DNA of 64,000 nucleotides from Maribacter flavus. Lineage in GTDB: Bacteria; Bacteroidota; Bacteroidia; Flavobacteriales; Flavobacteriaceae. Below are positions 51,214 to 60,040 of the stretch, one piece after another. Where the stretch lies: positions 496,001 through 560,000 of the forward strand of contig NZ_VUOE01000002.1 of NCBI RefSeq assembly GCF_008386635.1, written 5' to 3'. How positions within the stretch are numbered: the first letter of the stretch is position 1; every line of letters starts with the position of its first letter. The notes under the pieces were generated by a model, which was given only the letters and a program-made list of their open reading frames with translations, searched no databases and was not told the origin of the DNA. The position numbers and the translations under genes were made by a program.

Positions 51214-51858
51214 TCAGGGGGCCAAAGTATAGCCATAAACAGACAGCAGAATACCAATAAAACCGGAAATTATCATACAGATGATAAAGGTTTTTTGCAG
51301 CAATGGATTGTCGTAAATTATAATACAGACCGCTCCAAGTACAATGCTTATTTGGAAAAAGAGCATACCCAGATCGAATTTTTTCGTCGCAAAGTCGTAT
51401 TCCTCCGCCAGGGCTTCCCATTCGTTGATTCCCACAATCTTGCCCATTTCTCCATCCAGGTCTTGGGCCCATTCTTCTTGTGGAATGTTTGCCGAGCCCA
51501 CTAAAATTTCCGTTTTTTCCGATGCGTACTTTTTTATTTGCTTTTCTACGTTAGCGATTTTTACCTGTATGCTTCCAATATTTTCCTCTTGTACGATGCC
51601 TGTTTCCAACAGGGCCTGTAGATTGTCCAGCTCACTTTCCTTTAAGCTTTCCTTGATGCTCTTGGATTGGTACCAGCTGGAGTAGTTCACCACTTTATTG
51701 TGGGCGATCATCATTTCCTCTTCCAGTTCCCCGTTGATCATTTGGGATATGGCCATCAAGGCGGCAAAAAAGGCGATCAGCACACCGCCAACCGCTTCCG
51801 CTCTTTCTGATGCTACCGAAACCTCAACCGTATCCGTATTTTTTTTAGTCTGTAACAT
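51214..51858 (-). CDS. DUF4337 membrane protein
   Basis: 214 residues. One membrane helix near 22-42 (AEAVGGVLIAFFAALMAIS), a coiled-coil-like middle (KESLKESELDNLQALLETG..., VEKQIKKYASEKTEIL), and two helices near 168-187 and 192-212. This matches DUF4337, of unknown function. Its start overlaps the end of rdgB by 14 bases on the same strand, so they form a transcriptional unit. Confidence 0.8.
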   Translation of the reverse strand: MLQTKKNTDTVEVSVASERAEAVGGVLIAFFAALMAISQMINGELEEEMMIAHNKVVNYSSWYQSKSIKESLKESELDNLQALLETGIVQEENIGSIQVKIANVEKQIKKYASEKTEILVGSANIPQEEWAQDLDGEMGKIVGINEWEALAEEYDFATKKFDLGMLFFQISIVLGAVCIIIYDNPLLQKTFIICMIISGFIGILLSVYGYTLAP

Positions 51859-52432
51859 GGTGGTCGTTTAAATAGGTTATGAGTTTTGAAAAGGCCTTTC
51901 CCCGGTGGCTTATCTCGTTTTTTATATCCAACGGAAGTTCCGCAAAGGTTTGGTCATATCCATTGGGTCTAAATATGGGGTCGTAGCCAAATCCCTTATC
52001 GCCTTTTTTGGAAGTGGTGATTTCCCCTTCAACAACACCCTCGAAAAACTGTGTCCTTCCTTCTAGGTTTAAGGATATAACGGTCTTGAAATGTGCGGAA
52101 CGATTGTCTTTGTCCGCTAGGTTTTTCAATAGTTTGTCCATATTGGCATGCGCATCGTTTCGTATTCCTGCGTATCTGGCGGAATAGACACCAGGCTCGC
52201 CGTTAAGAGCGTCCACTAATAGGCCTGTATCATCCGCGAAACAGGATAAATTGTAGTTTTGGTAAACGTAATCCGACTTCAGTTTTGCGTTGCCTTCCAA
52301 GGTGTTTTCGGTTTCAGGAATATCCTCCGTAATACCCAAATCTTTCAATGAAACCAGGGTTATCCCCTTAGGAAGTAATTGCTGTACTTCCTTTACTTTG
52401 TTCTGGTTGTGCGTGGCAAAAACAAGTTTCAT
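51845..52432 (-). CDS. rdgB: XTP/dITP diphosphatase (non-canonical purine NTP pyrophosphatase)
   Basis: 195 residues from ATG 52432; a longer start at 52495 adds 21 residues before the invariant first strand. Motifs: MKLVFATHNQNKVKEVQQLL, CFADDTGLLVDALNGEPGVYSARYAG, GDKGFGYDPIF and SHRGKAF. It removes ITP/XTP and their deoxy forms from nucleotide pools. Adjacent to and divergent from the methyltransferase gene. It overlaps DUF4337 by 14 bases. Confidence 0.95.
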   Translation of the reverse strand: MKLVFATHNQNKVKEVQQLLPKGITLVSLKDLGITEDIPETENTLEGNAKLKSDYVYQNYNLSCFADDTGLLVDALNGEPGVYSARYAGIRNDAHANMDKLLKNLADKDNRSAHFKTVISLNLEGRTQFFEGVVEGEITTSKKGDKGFGYDPIFRPNGYDQTFAELPLDIKNEISHRGKAFSKLITYLNDHHVTD

Positions 52433-52494
52433 TTCTCCGTATTTAATCCCCTGATTTATGGGGCAAAGAGCGTCAAAAATAGTAATTTTATCCA

Positions 52495-52947
52495 ATGGAA
52501 TTAAAAGTGCCCCCCGTATTGGTTTTTTTAAGTTTCGGATTGATCATGTATTTGGTTGGCCTTTTCTTACCCGTAGGTTATTTCGATTTTTTTGGACGTT
52601 TCCTGCTCGCAAAAATCCTTGTTGTTTTGGCCGGATTCATGGGTTTGGTTTCGGTCTACCAATTTTTTAAAAGAAAAACTTCGGTAGACCCGATGCATCC
52701 AGAAAAAGTGAACCAATTGGTTACTTCCGGTCTATATAAATATTCCAGAAATCCTATGTATCTGGCGCTTTTGATGGTTCTACTCGGTTTTGGGCTCTAT
52801 CTGGGAAATGCCTTTAATACCCTGGTCGCTGCCGGTTTTGTGGCGTATATGAATCGGTTTCAGATTATACCGGAGGAAAGGATACTCTTAGCCAAGTTTG
52901 GAAACAAATTCAAATCCTACCAAATCGCCACGCGAAGGTGGTTTTAA
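52495..52947 (+). CDS. ICMT/PEMT-type membrane methyltransferase
   Basis: 150 residues with about four membrane helices. The SAM/active-site signature LVTSGLYKYSRNPMYLALLM, followed by EERILLAKFGNKFKSYQIATRRW, identifies the isoprenylcysteine carboxyl methyltransferase-like family. The bacterial substrate is unknown. Divergent from rdgB, with the start close to that gene's alternative start. Monocistronic. Confidence 0.85.
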   Translation: MELKVPPVLVFLSFGLIMYLVGLFLPVGYFDFFGRFLLAKILVVLAGFMGLVSVYQFFKRKTSVDPMHPEKVNQLVTSGLYKYSRNPMYLALLMVLLGFGLYLGNAFNTLVAAGFVAYMNRFQIIPEERILLAKFGNKFKSYQIATRRWF

Positions 52948-52996
52948 TATCCCCTTTTGATTATCGTAATAATTAATATGCATAAATATTATCTAT

Positions 52997-53023
52997 TTAG
53001 CTTATAATTTAATATATTAGCTT
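52997..53023 (+). promoter_or_regulatory. Direct repeat TTAGCTT upstream of satD, candidate operator/promoter
   Basis: TTAGCTT occurs at 52997-53003 and 53017-53023, start to start 20 bases, about two helical turns. TAGCTTTT (53018-53025) is one mismatch from TAnnTTTG, so the second copy overlaps the -7 box of the satD promoter. The downstream protein has a helix-turn-helix, which makes autoregulation plausible. Confidence 0.4.
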
Positions 53024-53038
53024 TTTAAATAATATAGT

Positions 53039-53644
53039 ATGATAGCGATTATCACGGGTGATATCATTAACTCCGAAGGGCATCAATCCTCTGAATGGAT
53101 AGACATTCTCAAAACATATTTTACACGTTTTGGGCCATCGCCCATGAACTGGGAAATTTATAGAGGAGACGAGTTTCAATTAAAGGTCACCAAGGATAAT
53201 GCCTTGTTGACCGCCATACACATTAAAGCCCTAATAAAATCCGTGAAGGACCTGGATGTCCGAATGGGAATTGGTATCGGGCTGGAAACGTATATAGGTT
53301 CTGGGGTCAGCGAATCCAACGGTCCGGCCTATCAACGTTCGGGCCGCAAATTGGAATCCATTAAGGATGGAAAGGTGAATTTAAGTATCGCCACGGGAAA
53401 CGAATTTTATGACAAGACCCTCAATTTAATGCTGCAATTGGCGCTAGATTTTATGGACAGCTGGAGTGTGGTATCAGCAGAGATAATCGCCTTGGTCTTG
53501 GAGAATCCAAAGGCTTCCCAAAAGGAAATCGCTAAAAAATTAGGCATAAAACAATCCGCAGTAAGTCAACGGTTAAAACGCGCCCGACTTGATCTGGTCA
53601 TGGATTTATTGAACTATTATGAACAGGCAATAAAAGAAGTATGA
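53039..53644 (+). CDS. SatD-like protein with C-terminal helix-turn-helix
   Basis: 201 residues. The N-terminal SatD-type domain has IAIITGDIINSE, YRGDEFQLKV and VRMGIGIGLETY, recalling the nucleotidyl-cyclase-like fold of the family. The C-terminal part (about 160-195) is a helix-turn-helix: NPKASQKEIAKKLGIKQSAVSQRLKRARLDLV. SatD was named from streptococcal acid-tolerance loci; its activity is unknown. The ATG of the next gene overlaps its stop as ATGA, so the pair is translationally coupled. Confidence 0.8.
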   Translation: MIAIITGDIINSEGHQSSEWIDILKTYFTRFGPSPMNWEIYRGDEFQLKVTKDNALLTAIHIKALIKSVKDLDVRMGIGIGLETYIGSGVSESNGPAYQRSGRKLESIKDGKVNLSIATGNEFYDKTLNLMLQLALDFMDSWSVVSAEIIALVLENPKASQKEIAKKLGIKQSAVSQRLKRARLDLVMDLLNYYEQAIKEV

Positions 53645-54348
53645 CCATGCAGCTATTCGTGAAATTGTTATTGGCCCATCTCATTGGGGATTTTATGCTG
53701 CAACCTACCAAATGGGTCATACATAAAGAGGCCAATAAAGCGGCCTCCAAGTTCCTTTATCTGCATGTCCTTGTCCACTTTATGCTCTACATGCTATTTC
53801 TTTGGGATTTTCAAAAGTGGTGGATGGCACTTGTTTTATCCATGGGCCATCTTGTCATAGATTTGGCGAAGTTATACGTAAACCCACTTTTTAAAAATAA
53901 AAGCAACCCGTTTTTCCTGGATCAAATTCTCCATATTTTGACCATTTATGTTTTTGTGTATTTTACAAATTTGCACGAACAGACCATGGCACTAATCCAG
54001 GGATTGGATTGGCCTTTGGTATTGGCCATTGTGTTCGTTACAACACCTTCGGCTATTATTATGGGCAAGCTGTTGGAGGGTATGTCCAACCAAATAAATA
54101 CGGACCATAAATCATTGCCCAATGCCGGTACCTATATAGGCATCATCGAAAGATTGTTCGTGCTTACCTTTATCATCATAGGTAGGTGGGAAGCCATCGG
54201 ACTTTTGATTACCGCAAAATCTGTGTTTAGGTTCAACGATTTAAAGGAAAGCAACAGCAGAAAGCTTACGGAATATATTCTGATAGGTACTTTGGTCAGT
54301 TTTGGACTGGCGATTTTGACGGGACTCTTATATATAAGTTATACTTAA
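53641..54348 (+). CDS. DUF3307 integral membrane protein
   Basis: 235 residues with about six membrane helices. The start LFVKLLLAHLIGDFMLQPTKWV is the DUF3307 signature, with HVLVHFMLYM and GHLVIDLAKLYV adding His and Asp inside membrane helices. The function is unknown. It is coupled to the SatD-like gene through ATGA. As I recall, the two families occur together in many bacteria, which suggests a two-component module of a cytoplasmic regulator and a membrane partner. Confidence 0.82.
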   Translation: MTMQLFVKLLLAHLIGDFMLQPTKWVIHKEANKAASKFLYLHVLVHFMLYMLFLWDFQKWWMALVLSMGHLVIDLAKLYVNPLFKNKSNPFFLDQILHILTIYVFVYFTNLHEQTMALIQGLDWPLVLAIVFVTTPSAIIMGKLLEGMSNQINTDHKSLPNAGTYIGIIERLFVLTFIIIGRWEAIGLLITAKSVFRFNDLKESNSRKLTEYILIGTLVSFGLAILTGLLYISYT

Positions 54349-54354
54349 TTTGAA

Positions 54355-55140
54355 ATGAAAAACTTCCTATTTCTATCTTTTGCTTTTGTCCTTTGCATCT
54401 CAAAATTTTCCGCGCAAACTAATTTTTTCCAATCCTTTGATGGAACCAATATTAGTTATACCGATGAAGGATTTGGCGAGACAGTTCTTTTAATTCATGG
54501 ATTTTTGAACTCAGGCAAATCTTGGAAAAACACAAAACTGAAAATGGATTTATTGGAAAAGGGTTATAGAGTCATTATTCCCGATTTAAGGGGCTGCGGG
54601 CAATCCGATAAACCCCAGGAGGAGCAGTTTTATCAGCACAATGCTGAGGTACAGGATTTAAACCTCCTGATGGACCATTTAAAAATACAGCACTATGCTG
54701 CAATTGGCTATTCCAGGGGCAGTGTTGTTTTGGCGGAGCTCCTAACGGAAGACGAACGAATCAGTAAGGCCGTTTTAGGGGGAATGGGAATCGATTTTAC
54801 AAACCCTAATTGGGATCGGAGAGTGGCCTTCGCGAACGCCTTTAATGGAGAAGTTTCTGAAATGACCCAAGGAGCGGTAGACTATGCAAAATCCATAAAT
54901 GCCGATTTTAGGTCGCTCCATTTGCAACAAAAGTACCAACCTTCCACAAGCAAGGAAGAACTTGGAAAAATAACGACCGAAATTTTGGTGATAGCAGGGG
55001 ATACCGATTTTGAAAATGGAAATCCGGAAGCGCTGAGCAAGGTGTTCAAGAGTTCCAAGTTGTCTATTGTGCCCGGAGATCATAACGGGACCTTGAAAAC
55101 CCAAAAATTCTCCAATGAAATACTTGGGTTTTTGAGATAA
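54355..55140 (+). CDS. Exported alpha/beta hydrolase
   Basis: 261 residues with a signal peptide (KNFLFLSFAFVLCISKFSAQ). The fold begins TVLLIHGFLNSGKSW (oxyanion region); the nucleophile is GYSRGS, the acid AGDTDFEN and the His PGDHNG. It resembles periplasmic proline-iminopeptidase or haloalkane-dehalogenase-like hydrolases; the substrate is open. It starts 6 bases after DUF3307 and may be the third gene of that transcript. Confidence 0.8.
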   Translation: MKNFLFLSFAFVLCISKFSAQTNFFQSFDGTNISYTDEGFGETVLLIHGFLNSGKSWKNTKLKMDLLEKGYRVIIPDLRGCGQSDKPQEEQFYQHNAEVQDLNLLMDHLKIQHYAAIGYSRGSVVLAELLTEDERISKAVLGGMGIDFTNPNWDRRVAFANAFNGEVSEMTQGAVDYAKSINADFRSLHLQQKYQPSTSKEELGKITTEILVIAGDTDFENGNPEALSKVFKSSKLSIVPGDHNGTLKTQKFSNEILGFLR

Positions 55141-55239
55141 AGACCCATCGCCAAAGACGGCTGTAGTTTTACAATTAATTCAATCCGCTTCCTTTTTGTT
55201 TAATTTTGGATGCCCCTACCAAACAACCAATTTAATTTT

Positions 55240-55247
55240 TAATTTTG
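55240..55247 (+). promoter_or_regulatory. serA promoter box TAATTTTG
   Basis: Exact TAnnTTTG, 47 bases before the serA ATG. A second exact copy is at 55201-55208, so two start sites are possible. Confidence 0.5.
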
Positions 55248-55294
55248 CCACTACATTCAAAGAACTCCTTTTTAGCTTAGAAAGGGCTTAAAAT

Positions 55295-57187
55295 ATGGTT
55301 GCAACGGGTAGAAAATATGTTTTTGATTTTGACAGTACCTTGACTCGGGTCGAGGCACTGGACGTGCTGGCGGAAATGACCTTGGAGGGAAAATCCAATC
55401 GGGAGGAAATTGTTAGCGAAATTCAACGCATTACCAATTTGGGCATTGACGGCGATATTTCCTTTACGGAATCACTGGAGCGCCGTTTAAAGCTTTTGGA
55501 CGCAAATAAGGAGGATCTTGAAAAATTGGTGGCAGAGCTACGGCAAAAGATTTCCAAGTCCATAGCGGCCAACAAGGAGTTTTTTGAAAAATATTCAGAT
55601 GATATCTATGTGATTTCCTGCGGATTCAAGGAATTTATAGATCCCATTGTCAAGGAATACAACATACCATCGAACCGGGTATATGCCAATACCTTTAAGT
55701 TTGATGAGCAGGGAAATATCGTTGGGTTCGATGAAAAAAATGTACTCTCACAGCACAACGGAAAAATAGAATGCCTGAAGCAAATGAACTTGGACGGTGA
55801 GGTCCAGGTCATTGGTGATGGATATAGTGATTACGTAATGAGGGAGGCCGGGATAGCGCATAAATTTTTCGCCTACACAGAAAATGTCCACCGGGAGAAA
55901 GCCGCTAAGAATGCCGACCATGTTGCACCTAACTTAGATGAATTTTTATTTGTGAACGATTTGCCAAGAAATATCTCTTACCCAAAGAACAGAATTAAGA
56001 TCCTATTACTGGAGAATGTCCATTCCGATGCTTTTGAAAGCCTTTCGAGCGAAGGCTTTTCTGTGGAGCTTTTAAAGCACAGCCTGTCGGAAGAGGAACT
56101 GGTAGAAAAAATCAAGGATGTCCATGTATTGGGTATCCGTTCAAAGACACAGGTGACGGAAAAGGTATTGGATGCCGCTGAAAAATTATTGGTAGTTGGC
56201 GCATTTTGCATCGGTACTACCCAAATAGATTTGGAGTATGCCAAGCGTAAAGGAGTGGTGGTTTTCAATGCCCCTTACAGCAATACACGGTCTGTTGTGG
56301 AGTTGGCCATCGGCGAAATTATTATGCTGATGCGTAGCGTCTTTGCAAGAAGTTCTGAAATTCACAACGGGCAGTGGCAAAAAACGGCTGCAGGATCTAG
56401 GGAGGTACGTGGCAAAAATTTGGGTATTGTGGGTTATGGAAATATCGGAAAACAGCTTTCCGTTTTGGCCGAAGCGATGGGAATGAAGGTCTACTACTAT
56501 GACGTAAACGACCAATTGGCCCTTGGAAACGCCGTAAAATGTAGCACTTTGGAGGATTTGTTGAATGTCTCCGACGTGGTTACCCTGCACGTTGATGACA
56601 ACAAGGCAAATAAAAATTTCATTGGGGAACGCGAAATCAACCAAATGAAGCGAGGAGCCATGTTGATAAACCTATCCAGAGGTTTCGTGGTGGATATCGA
56701 TGCCCTCGCAGATGGATTGGAAAGCGGGAAGATTGGCGGTGCCGCTGTGGATGTATATCCTGAGGAACCCAGTAGTAATGGGGATTTCAAAACAAGACTT
56801 CAAGGTTTTCCAAACGTGATTTTGACTCCGCATGTAGGGGGAAGTACGGAAGAGGCCCAAAGGGATATCGCCGAGTTTGTTCCAAATAAAATTATGGACT
56901 ATATCAATTCTGGAAACACGGTAGATGCCGTGAATTTCCCCAATATCCGCTTGCCGAAGCAAAATAACGCGCACAGGTTCCTACATATCCATAAGAACGT
57001 TCCAGGAATTATGGCGAAAATCAATAAGGTATTGGCCAAGTATGAGCTTAATATTTCCAGCCAATATTTATCGACCGATAGTGAGGTGGGCTATGTAATT
57101 ACCGATTTGGACAAGGAATACAACAAAGATGTTATCAAGGCCTTGAAAAAGGTCGAAAACACGATAAAGTTCAGGGTGCTTTATTAA
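55295..57187 (+). CDS. serA: Fused phosphoserine phosphatase / D-3-phosphoglycerate dehydrogenase
   Basis: 630 residues. Residues 1-215 are a HAD phosphatase of the SerB type: DFDSTLT (Asp11 nucleophile, Asp13), Ser108 in VISCGF and GDGYSDY (Asp175, Asp179). Residues 233-545 are 3-phosphoglycerate dehydrogenase: GIVGYGNIG (377-385), Arg462 and His513 in TPHVGG, all expected catalytic residues. A C-terminal ACT domain (about 560-630, HNVPGIMAKINKVLAKYELNIS) is the usual site of serine feedback. It thus joins steps 1 and 3 of serine synthesis; step 2 (serC) is elsewhere. Catalytic residues of both parts are intact, so both activities are likely. Confidence 0.93.
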   Translation: MVATGRKYVFDFDSTLTRVEALDVLAEMTLEGKSNREEIVSEIQRITNLGIDGDISFTESLERRLKLLDANKEDLEKLVAELRQKISKSIAANKEFFEKYSDDIYVISCGFKEFIDPIVKEYNIPSNRVYANTFKFDEQGNIVGFDEKNVLSQHNGKIECLKQMNLDGEVQVIGDGYSDYVMREAGIAHKFFAYTENVHREKAAKNADHVAPNLDEFLFVNDLPRNISYPKNRIKILLLENVHSDAFESLSSEGFSVELLKHSLSEEELVEKIKDVHVLGIRSKTQVTEKVLDAAEKLLVVGAFCIGTTQIDLEYAKRKGVVVFNAPYSNTRSVVELAIGEIIMLMRSVFARSSEIHNGQWQKTAAGSREVRGKNLGIVGYGNIGKQLSVLAEAMGMKVYYYDVNDQLALGNAVKCSTLEDLLNVSDVVTLHVDDNKANKNFIGEREINQMKRGAMLINLSRGFVVDIDALADGLESGKIGGAAVDVYPEEPSSNGDFKTRLQGFPNVILTPHVGGSTEEAQRDIAEFVPNKIMDYINSGNTVDAVNFPNIRLPKQNNAHRFLHIHKNVPGIMAKINKVLAKYELNISSQYLSTDSEVGYVITDLDKEYNKDVIKALKKVENTIKFRVLY

Positions 57188-57234
57188 TTTTTTTGACCAT
57201 CCTATTCAAAGATTTTTTCGTCAAAGGCTAAAGT

Positions 57235-57708
57235 CTACTGATGATGATAGGGCTCGTTCCGTAAAATCGTGAAGGCCCTGTATAGTTGCTCCACAAAAAA
57301 CAGGCGCACCATTTGATGGGAAAAGGTCATTTTGGAAAGACTGATTTTTCCCGATGCTTTTCTATATATTTCCTCGCTGAACCCATAAGGCCCCCCGATC
57401 AAAAAGACGAGCTGCTTCAACCCGGAATTCATTTTTTTCTGTAGGTAACTGGAAAATTCCAAGGAGGAGTATTGTTTGCCATTTTCATCCAAAAGCACCA
57501 GGATATCGGTATTTGCGAGCGATTTAAAAATGAGCTCGCCCTCCTTGATTTTTTGTTGTTCGGCGGATAGGTTTTTGGTTTTTTTTAAGTCGGGGATAAT
57601 CTCCAATTCAAAATTGACGTAATGGCCCAACCGTTGCTCATACATGGAGATGAGCTTTTGCAGTTCCTTGCTATCCGTTTTACCAATGGCCAACAGTTTT
57701 ATCGTCAT
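57235..57708 (-). CDS. rlmH: 23S rRNA pseudouridine-1915 N3-methyltransferase
   Basis: 157 residues, SPOUT fold. LVFLIGGPYGFSEEIYRKA and the C-terminal LSKMTFSHQMVRLFFVEQLYRAFTILRNEPYHH are diagnostic for RlmH, which methylates pseudouridine 1915 in helix 69 of assembled 70S ribosomes. A TACTTTTG promoter box sits only five bases before the ATG, so the messenger may have no leader. Divergent from nadC. Confidence 0.97.
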   Translation of the reverse strand: MTIKLLAIGKTDSKELQKLISMYEQRLGHYVNFELEIIPDLKKTKNLSAEQQKIKEGELIFKSLANTDILVLLDENGKQYSSLEFSSYLQKKMNSGLKQLVFLIGGPYGFSEEIYRKASGKISLSKMTFSHQMVRLFFVEQLYRAFTILRNEPYHHQ

Positions 57709-57712
57709 ATTT

Positions 57713-57720
57713 CAAAAGTA
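57713..57720 (-). promoter_or_regulatory. rlmH promoter box TACTTTTG, almost touching the start codon
   Basis: Exact TAnnTTTG on the minus strand. With the usual spacing the start of transcription falls at about 57708, the A of the ATG. Confidence 0.5.
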
Positions 57721-57771
57721 AATCAAATTCCCAAAATGGATTCGTATTTTAGCGGGAAGCAATAATAGTTT

Positions 57772-58629
57772 ATGATTTCACAAGAGCAGTTCGAAAAGGA
57801 ATTGGAAGGAATAATTGCCAATGCGATCAGGGAAGATGTAGGTGACGGCGACCATAGCTCCTTGGCATGTATCCCGCCGGATGCAAAGGGAAAGGCAAAA
57901 TTATTGGTAAAGGACGAGGGAATCATCGCTGGGATCGAGTTCGCAAAAATGGTCTTTGAATACGTGGACAAGGACATGGTTTTTGAAACCGTGTTGGAAG
58001 ATGGTTCCAAGGTGAAGTATGGAGATATCGCTTTTTATGTCTCTGGAAGTTCCAGAAGTATTCTTTTGGCCGAAAGACTGGTGCTTAACGCCATGCAACG
58101 CATGAGTGCCATCGCAACCAAAACCAAAACTTTCGTGGATTTATTGGATGGGACCGGCACAAAAATCCTGGATACCAGAAAAACAACGCCAGGAATCAGG
58201 GCCTTGGAGAAGTGGGCGGTTAAGATAGGCGGGGGAGAAAATCATCGCTTTGCTTTGTATGACATGGTCATGCTCAAAGACAACCATATCGATTTTGCGG
58301 GCGGAATAACCAAGGCAATAGAAAAGACCAAGTCCTATTTGAAGGAAACGGGCAGGGATCTGAAAATAATCGTCGAAGCAAGGGATTTGGATGAGATTAA
58401 GGAAATTTTAAAGTCCGATGGCGTGTACCGCATCCTGATCGACAATTTTAATTACGAGGATACACGTGAAGCCGTTCGGCTTATTGGGGACACCTGCCTT
58501 ACCGAATCATCGGGTGGAATCAACGAGGAAACCATTCGGCATTATGCGGAATGCGGTGTGGATTACATATCCTCTGGGGCTTTGACGCACTCCGTCCATA
58601 ACATGGACTTAAGTTTAAAAGCCGTGTAG
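57772..58629 (+). CDS. nadC: Nicotinate-nucleotide pyrophosphorylase (carboxylating)
   Basis: 285 residues. It converts quinolinate and PRPP to nicotinate mononucleotide in de novo NAD synthesis. Motifs: REDVGDGDHSS, ERLVLNAMQRMSAIATKT, LDTRKTTPGIRALEKWAVKIGGGENHR, DNHI, and SGGINEETI with SSGALTHS. All phosphate-binding blocks are present. It opens a tight operon: the next ATG follows the stop with no gap. Confidence 0.96.
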   Translation: MISQEQFEKELEGIIANAIREDVGDGDHSSLACIPPDAKGKAKLLVKDEGIIAGIEFAKMVFEYVDKDMVFETVLEDGSKVKYGDIAFYVSGSSRSILLAERLVLNAMQRMSAIATKTKTFVDLLDGTGTKILDTRKTTPGIRALEKWAVKIGGGENHRFALYDMVMLKDNHIDFAGGITKAIEKTKSYLKETGRDLKIIVEARDLDEIKEILKSDGVYRILIDNFNYEDTREAVRLIGDTCLTESSGGINEETIRHYAECGVDYISSGALTHSVHNMDLSLKAV

Positions 58630-59598
58630 ATGTCCGCAGAGGTCGAAGAAAAACTGGATAAAATTCCAATACTCAATAAGGTAGTACGGTTGCTCAAGAC
58701 GATCAAATTACCCGGACTTGAGGGTCTATCCCTTTATGATTTAATGGAAATGTATATCAATGGAATCGTGCAGGGGGCCTTGTCCTCACGTGCGAGCGCC
58801 ATCTCCTTTAGTCTTTTTATGGCATTGTTTCCACTTTTGATTTTTATGGTTACCCTGGTACCTTTCTTTCTGGATTATATCAGCATTCAGAACGAAAATT
58901 TTGAATTACAGTTCCAACTTTTTTTGGAATCCTTTTTACCGAATGCCACGGGGGATTACTTTGGGGATATTTTCGGGCAAATAAAAGATCAGAAGCGGGG
59001 AGGCTTGCTTTCATCGGCTTTTTTGCTTTCCATTTTCTTGGTTGCGAACGGCGTGAATTCCATCTTTGGAGGGTTTGAAACAAGTTACCATATAGAGCTG
59101 AAACGCAACTTTTTCAGGCAGTACCTTTATGCCCTAATGGTAGGACTTATTTTGGCAATACTGATTATAGTCGGTTTTGTGGCCTATATATATTTTGAGT
59201 TTTATGTACTGGGCTATTTGACCGAATTCGCCGCTAGGCAGGGAGGATACGTTTTGGACGAAGATGAGATTATTGGTGTCCAGATAGCTAAAATCCTCTT
59301 TTTTATAGTACTGTCCTATTTTACTACGGCGATTCTTTATTATTTTGGGACCAAGGAAGGGAAACAGGCCCGTTTTTTTTCAATCGGGGCATTGGTTACC
59401 ACGATTTTGTTTTTATTGACATCTTATTTGTTCGGTATTTATGTGGAGAAATTTGCCCGATACAACGAACTGTATGGTGCTTTGGGGGGATTATTGATAT
59501 TGATGGTCTACATTTGGTTGAATTCCAATATATTGCTCCTTGGTTTCGAATTGAACGCTTCCTTAAATTCCTTACGTAAAATCAGTAGACAAGAATGA
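58630..59598 (+). CDS. YihY/BrkB-family membrane protein
   Basis: 322 residues with six membrane helices. SSRASAISFSLFMALFPLLIFMVTLVP is the family hallmark, followed by FLESFLPNATGDY and GALGGLLILMVYIWLNSNILLLGFELNA. The family was once called ribonuclease BN by mistake; its function is unknown, perhaps transport. It has no gap to nadC (TAG-ATG) and overlaps the next gene by four bases, so translation is coupled. Confidence 0.88.
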   Translation: MSAEVEEKLDKIPILNKVVRLLKTIKLPGLEGLSLYDLMEMYINGIVQGALSSRASAISFSLFMALFPLLIFMVTLVPFFLDYISIQNENFELQFQLFLESFLPNATGDYFGDIFGQIKDQKRGGLLSSAFLLSIFLVANGVNSIFGGFETSYHIELKRNFFRQYLYALMVGLILAILIIVGFVAYIYFEFYVLGYLTEFAARQGGYVLDEDEIIGVQIAKILFFIVLSYFTTAILYYFGTKEGKQARFFSIGALVTTILFLLTSYLFGIYVEKFARYNELYGALGGLLILMVYIWLNSNILLLGFELNASLNSLRKISRQE

Positions 59599-60035
59599 TA
59601 AACAATAAAGTAGTCTTTGTATCCTTATTTTTTTTAATCGGAATAAACTGTCTGGCGGCCCAGTCGGTTTTTGGCAGATGGAAGACCATTGACGATAGAA
59701 CGGGAAAACCCAAAGGTATTATCAATATTGTCCAGAAGGACGGTCAACTATATGGCTACGTTGAAAAAATCCTGGAAGAAGGTAAGGAAGATGCAGTCTG
59801 TATCAAATGTGAAGGGGAATTGAAAGGTGAACCCATAGTGGGTATGGAGATTATAAAGGGCGGAGAAAAAACAGACGACGGCGAATGGAAGGGTAAACAC
59901 CTTTTTGACCCTGAACAGGCCATGACCTTCCGATTTAAGATCTGGTTAAACCCCGATAATAAGGATGAATTGAAAGTCCGTGGTTATTTGGCCTTTCTTT
60001 TCAGAACCCAAACATGGATTAGGGTGGGAGCATAG
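59595..60035 (+). CDS. DUF2147 exported protein
   Basis: 146 residues with a signal peptide (NKVVFVSLFFLIGINCLAAQ). The mature part VFGRWKTIDDRTGKPKGIINIVQKDGQLYGYVEKIL and LKVRGYLAFLFRTQTWIRV matches DUF2147, a small beta-barrel family whose function is unknown. CIKCEGE adds two cysteines. The ATG overlaps the YihY stop (ATGA) and priA starts five bases after its stop. Confidence 0.85.
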   Translation: MINNKVVFVSLFFLIGINCLAAQSVFGRWKTIDDRTGKPKGIINIVQKDGQLYGYVEKILEEGKEDAVCIKCEGELKGEPIVGMEIIKGGEKTDDGEWKGKHLFDPEQAMTFRFKIWLNPDNKDELKVRGYLAFLFRTQTWIRVGA

Positions 60036-60040
60036 ATCTT

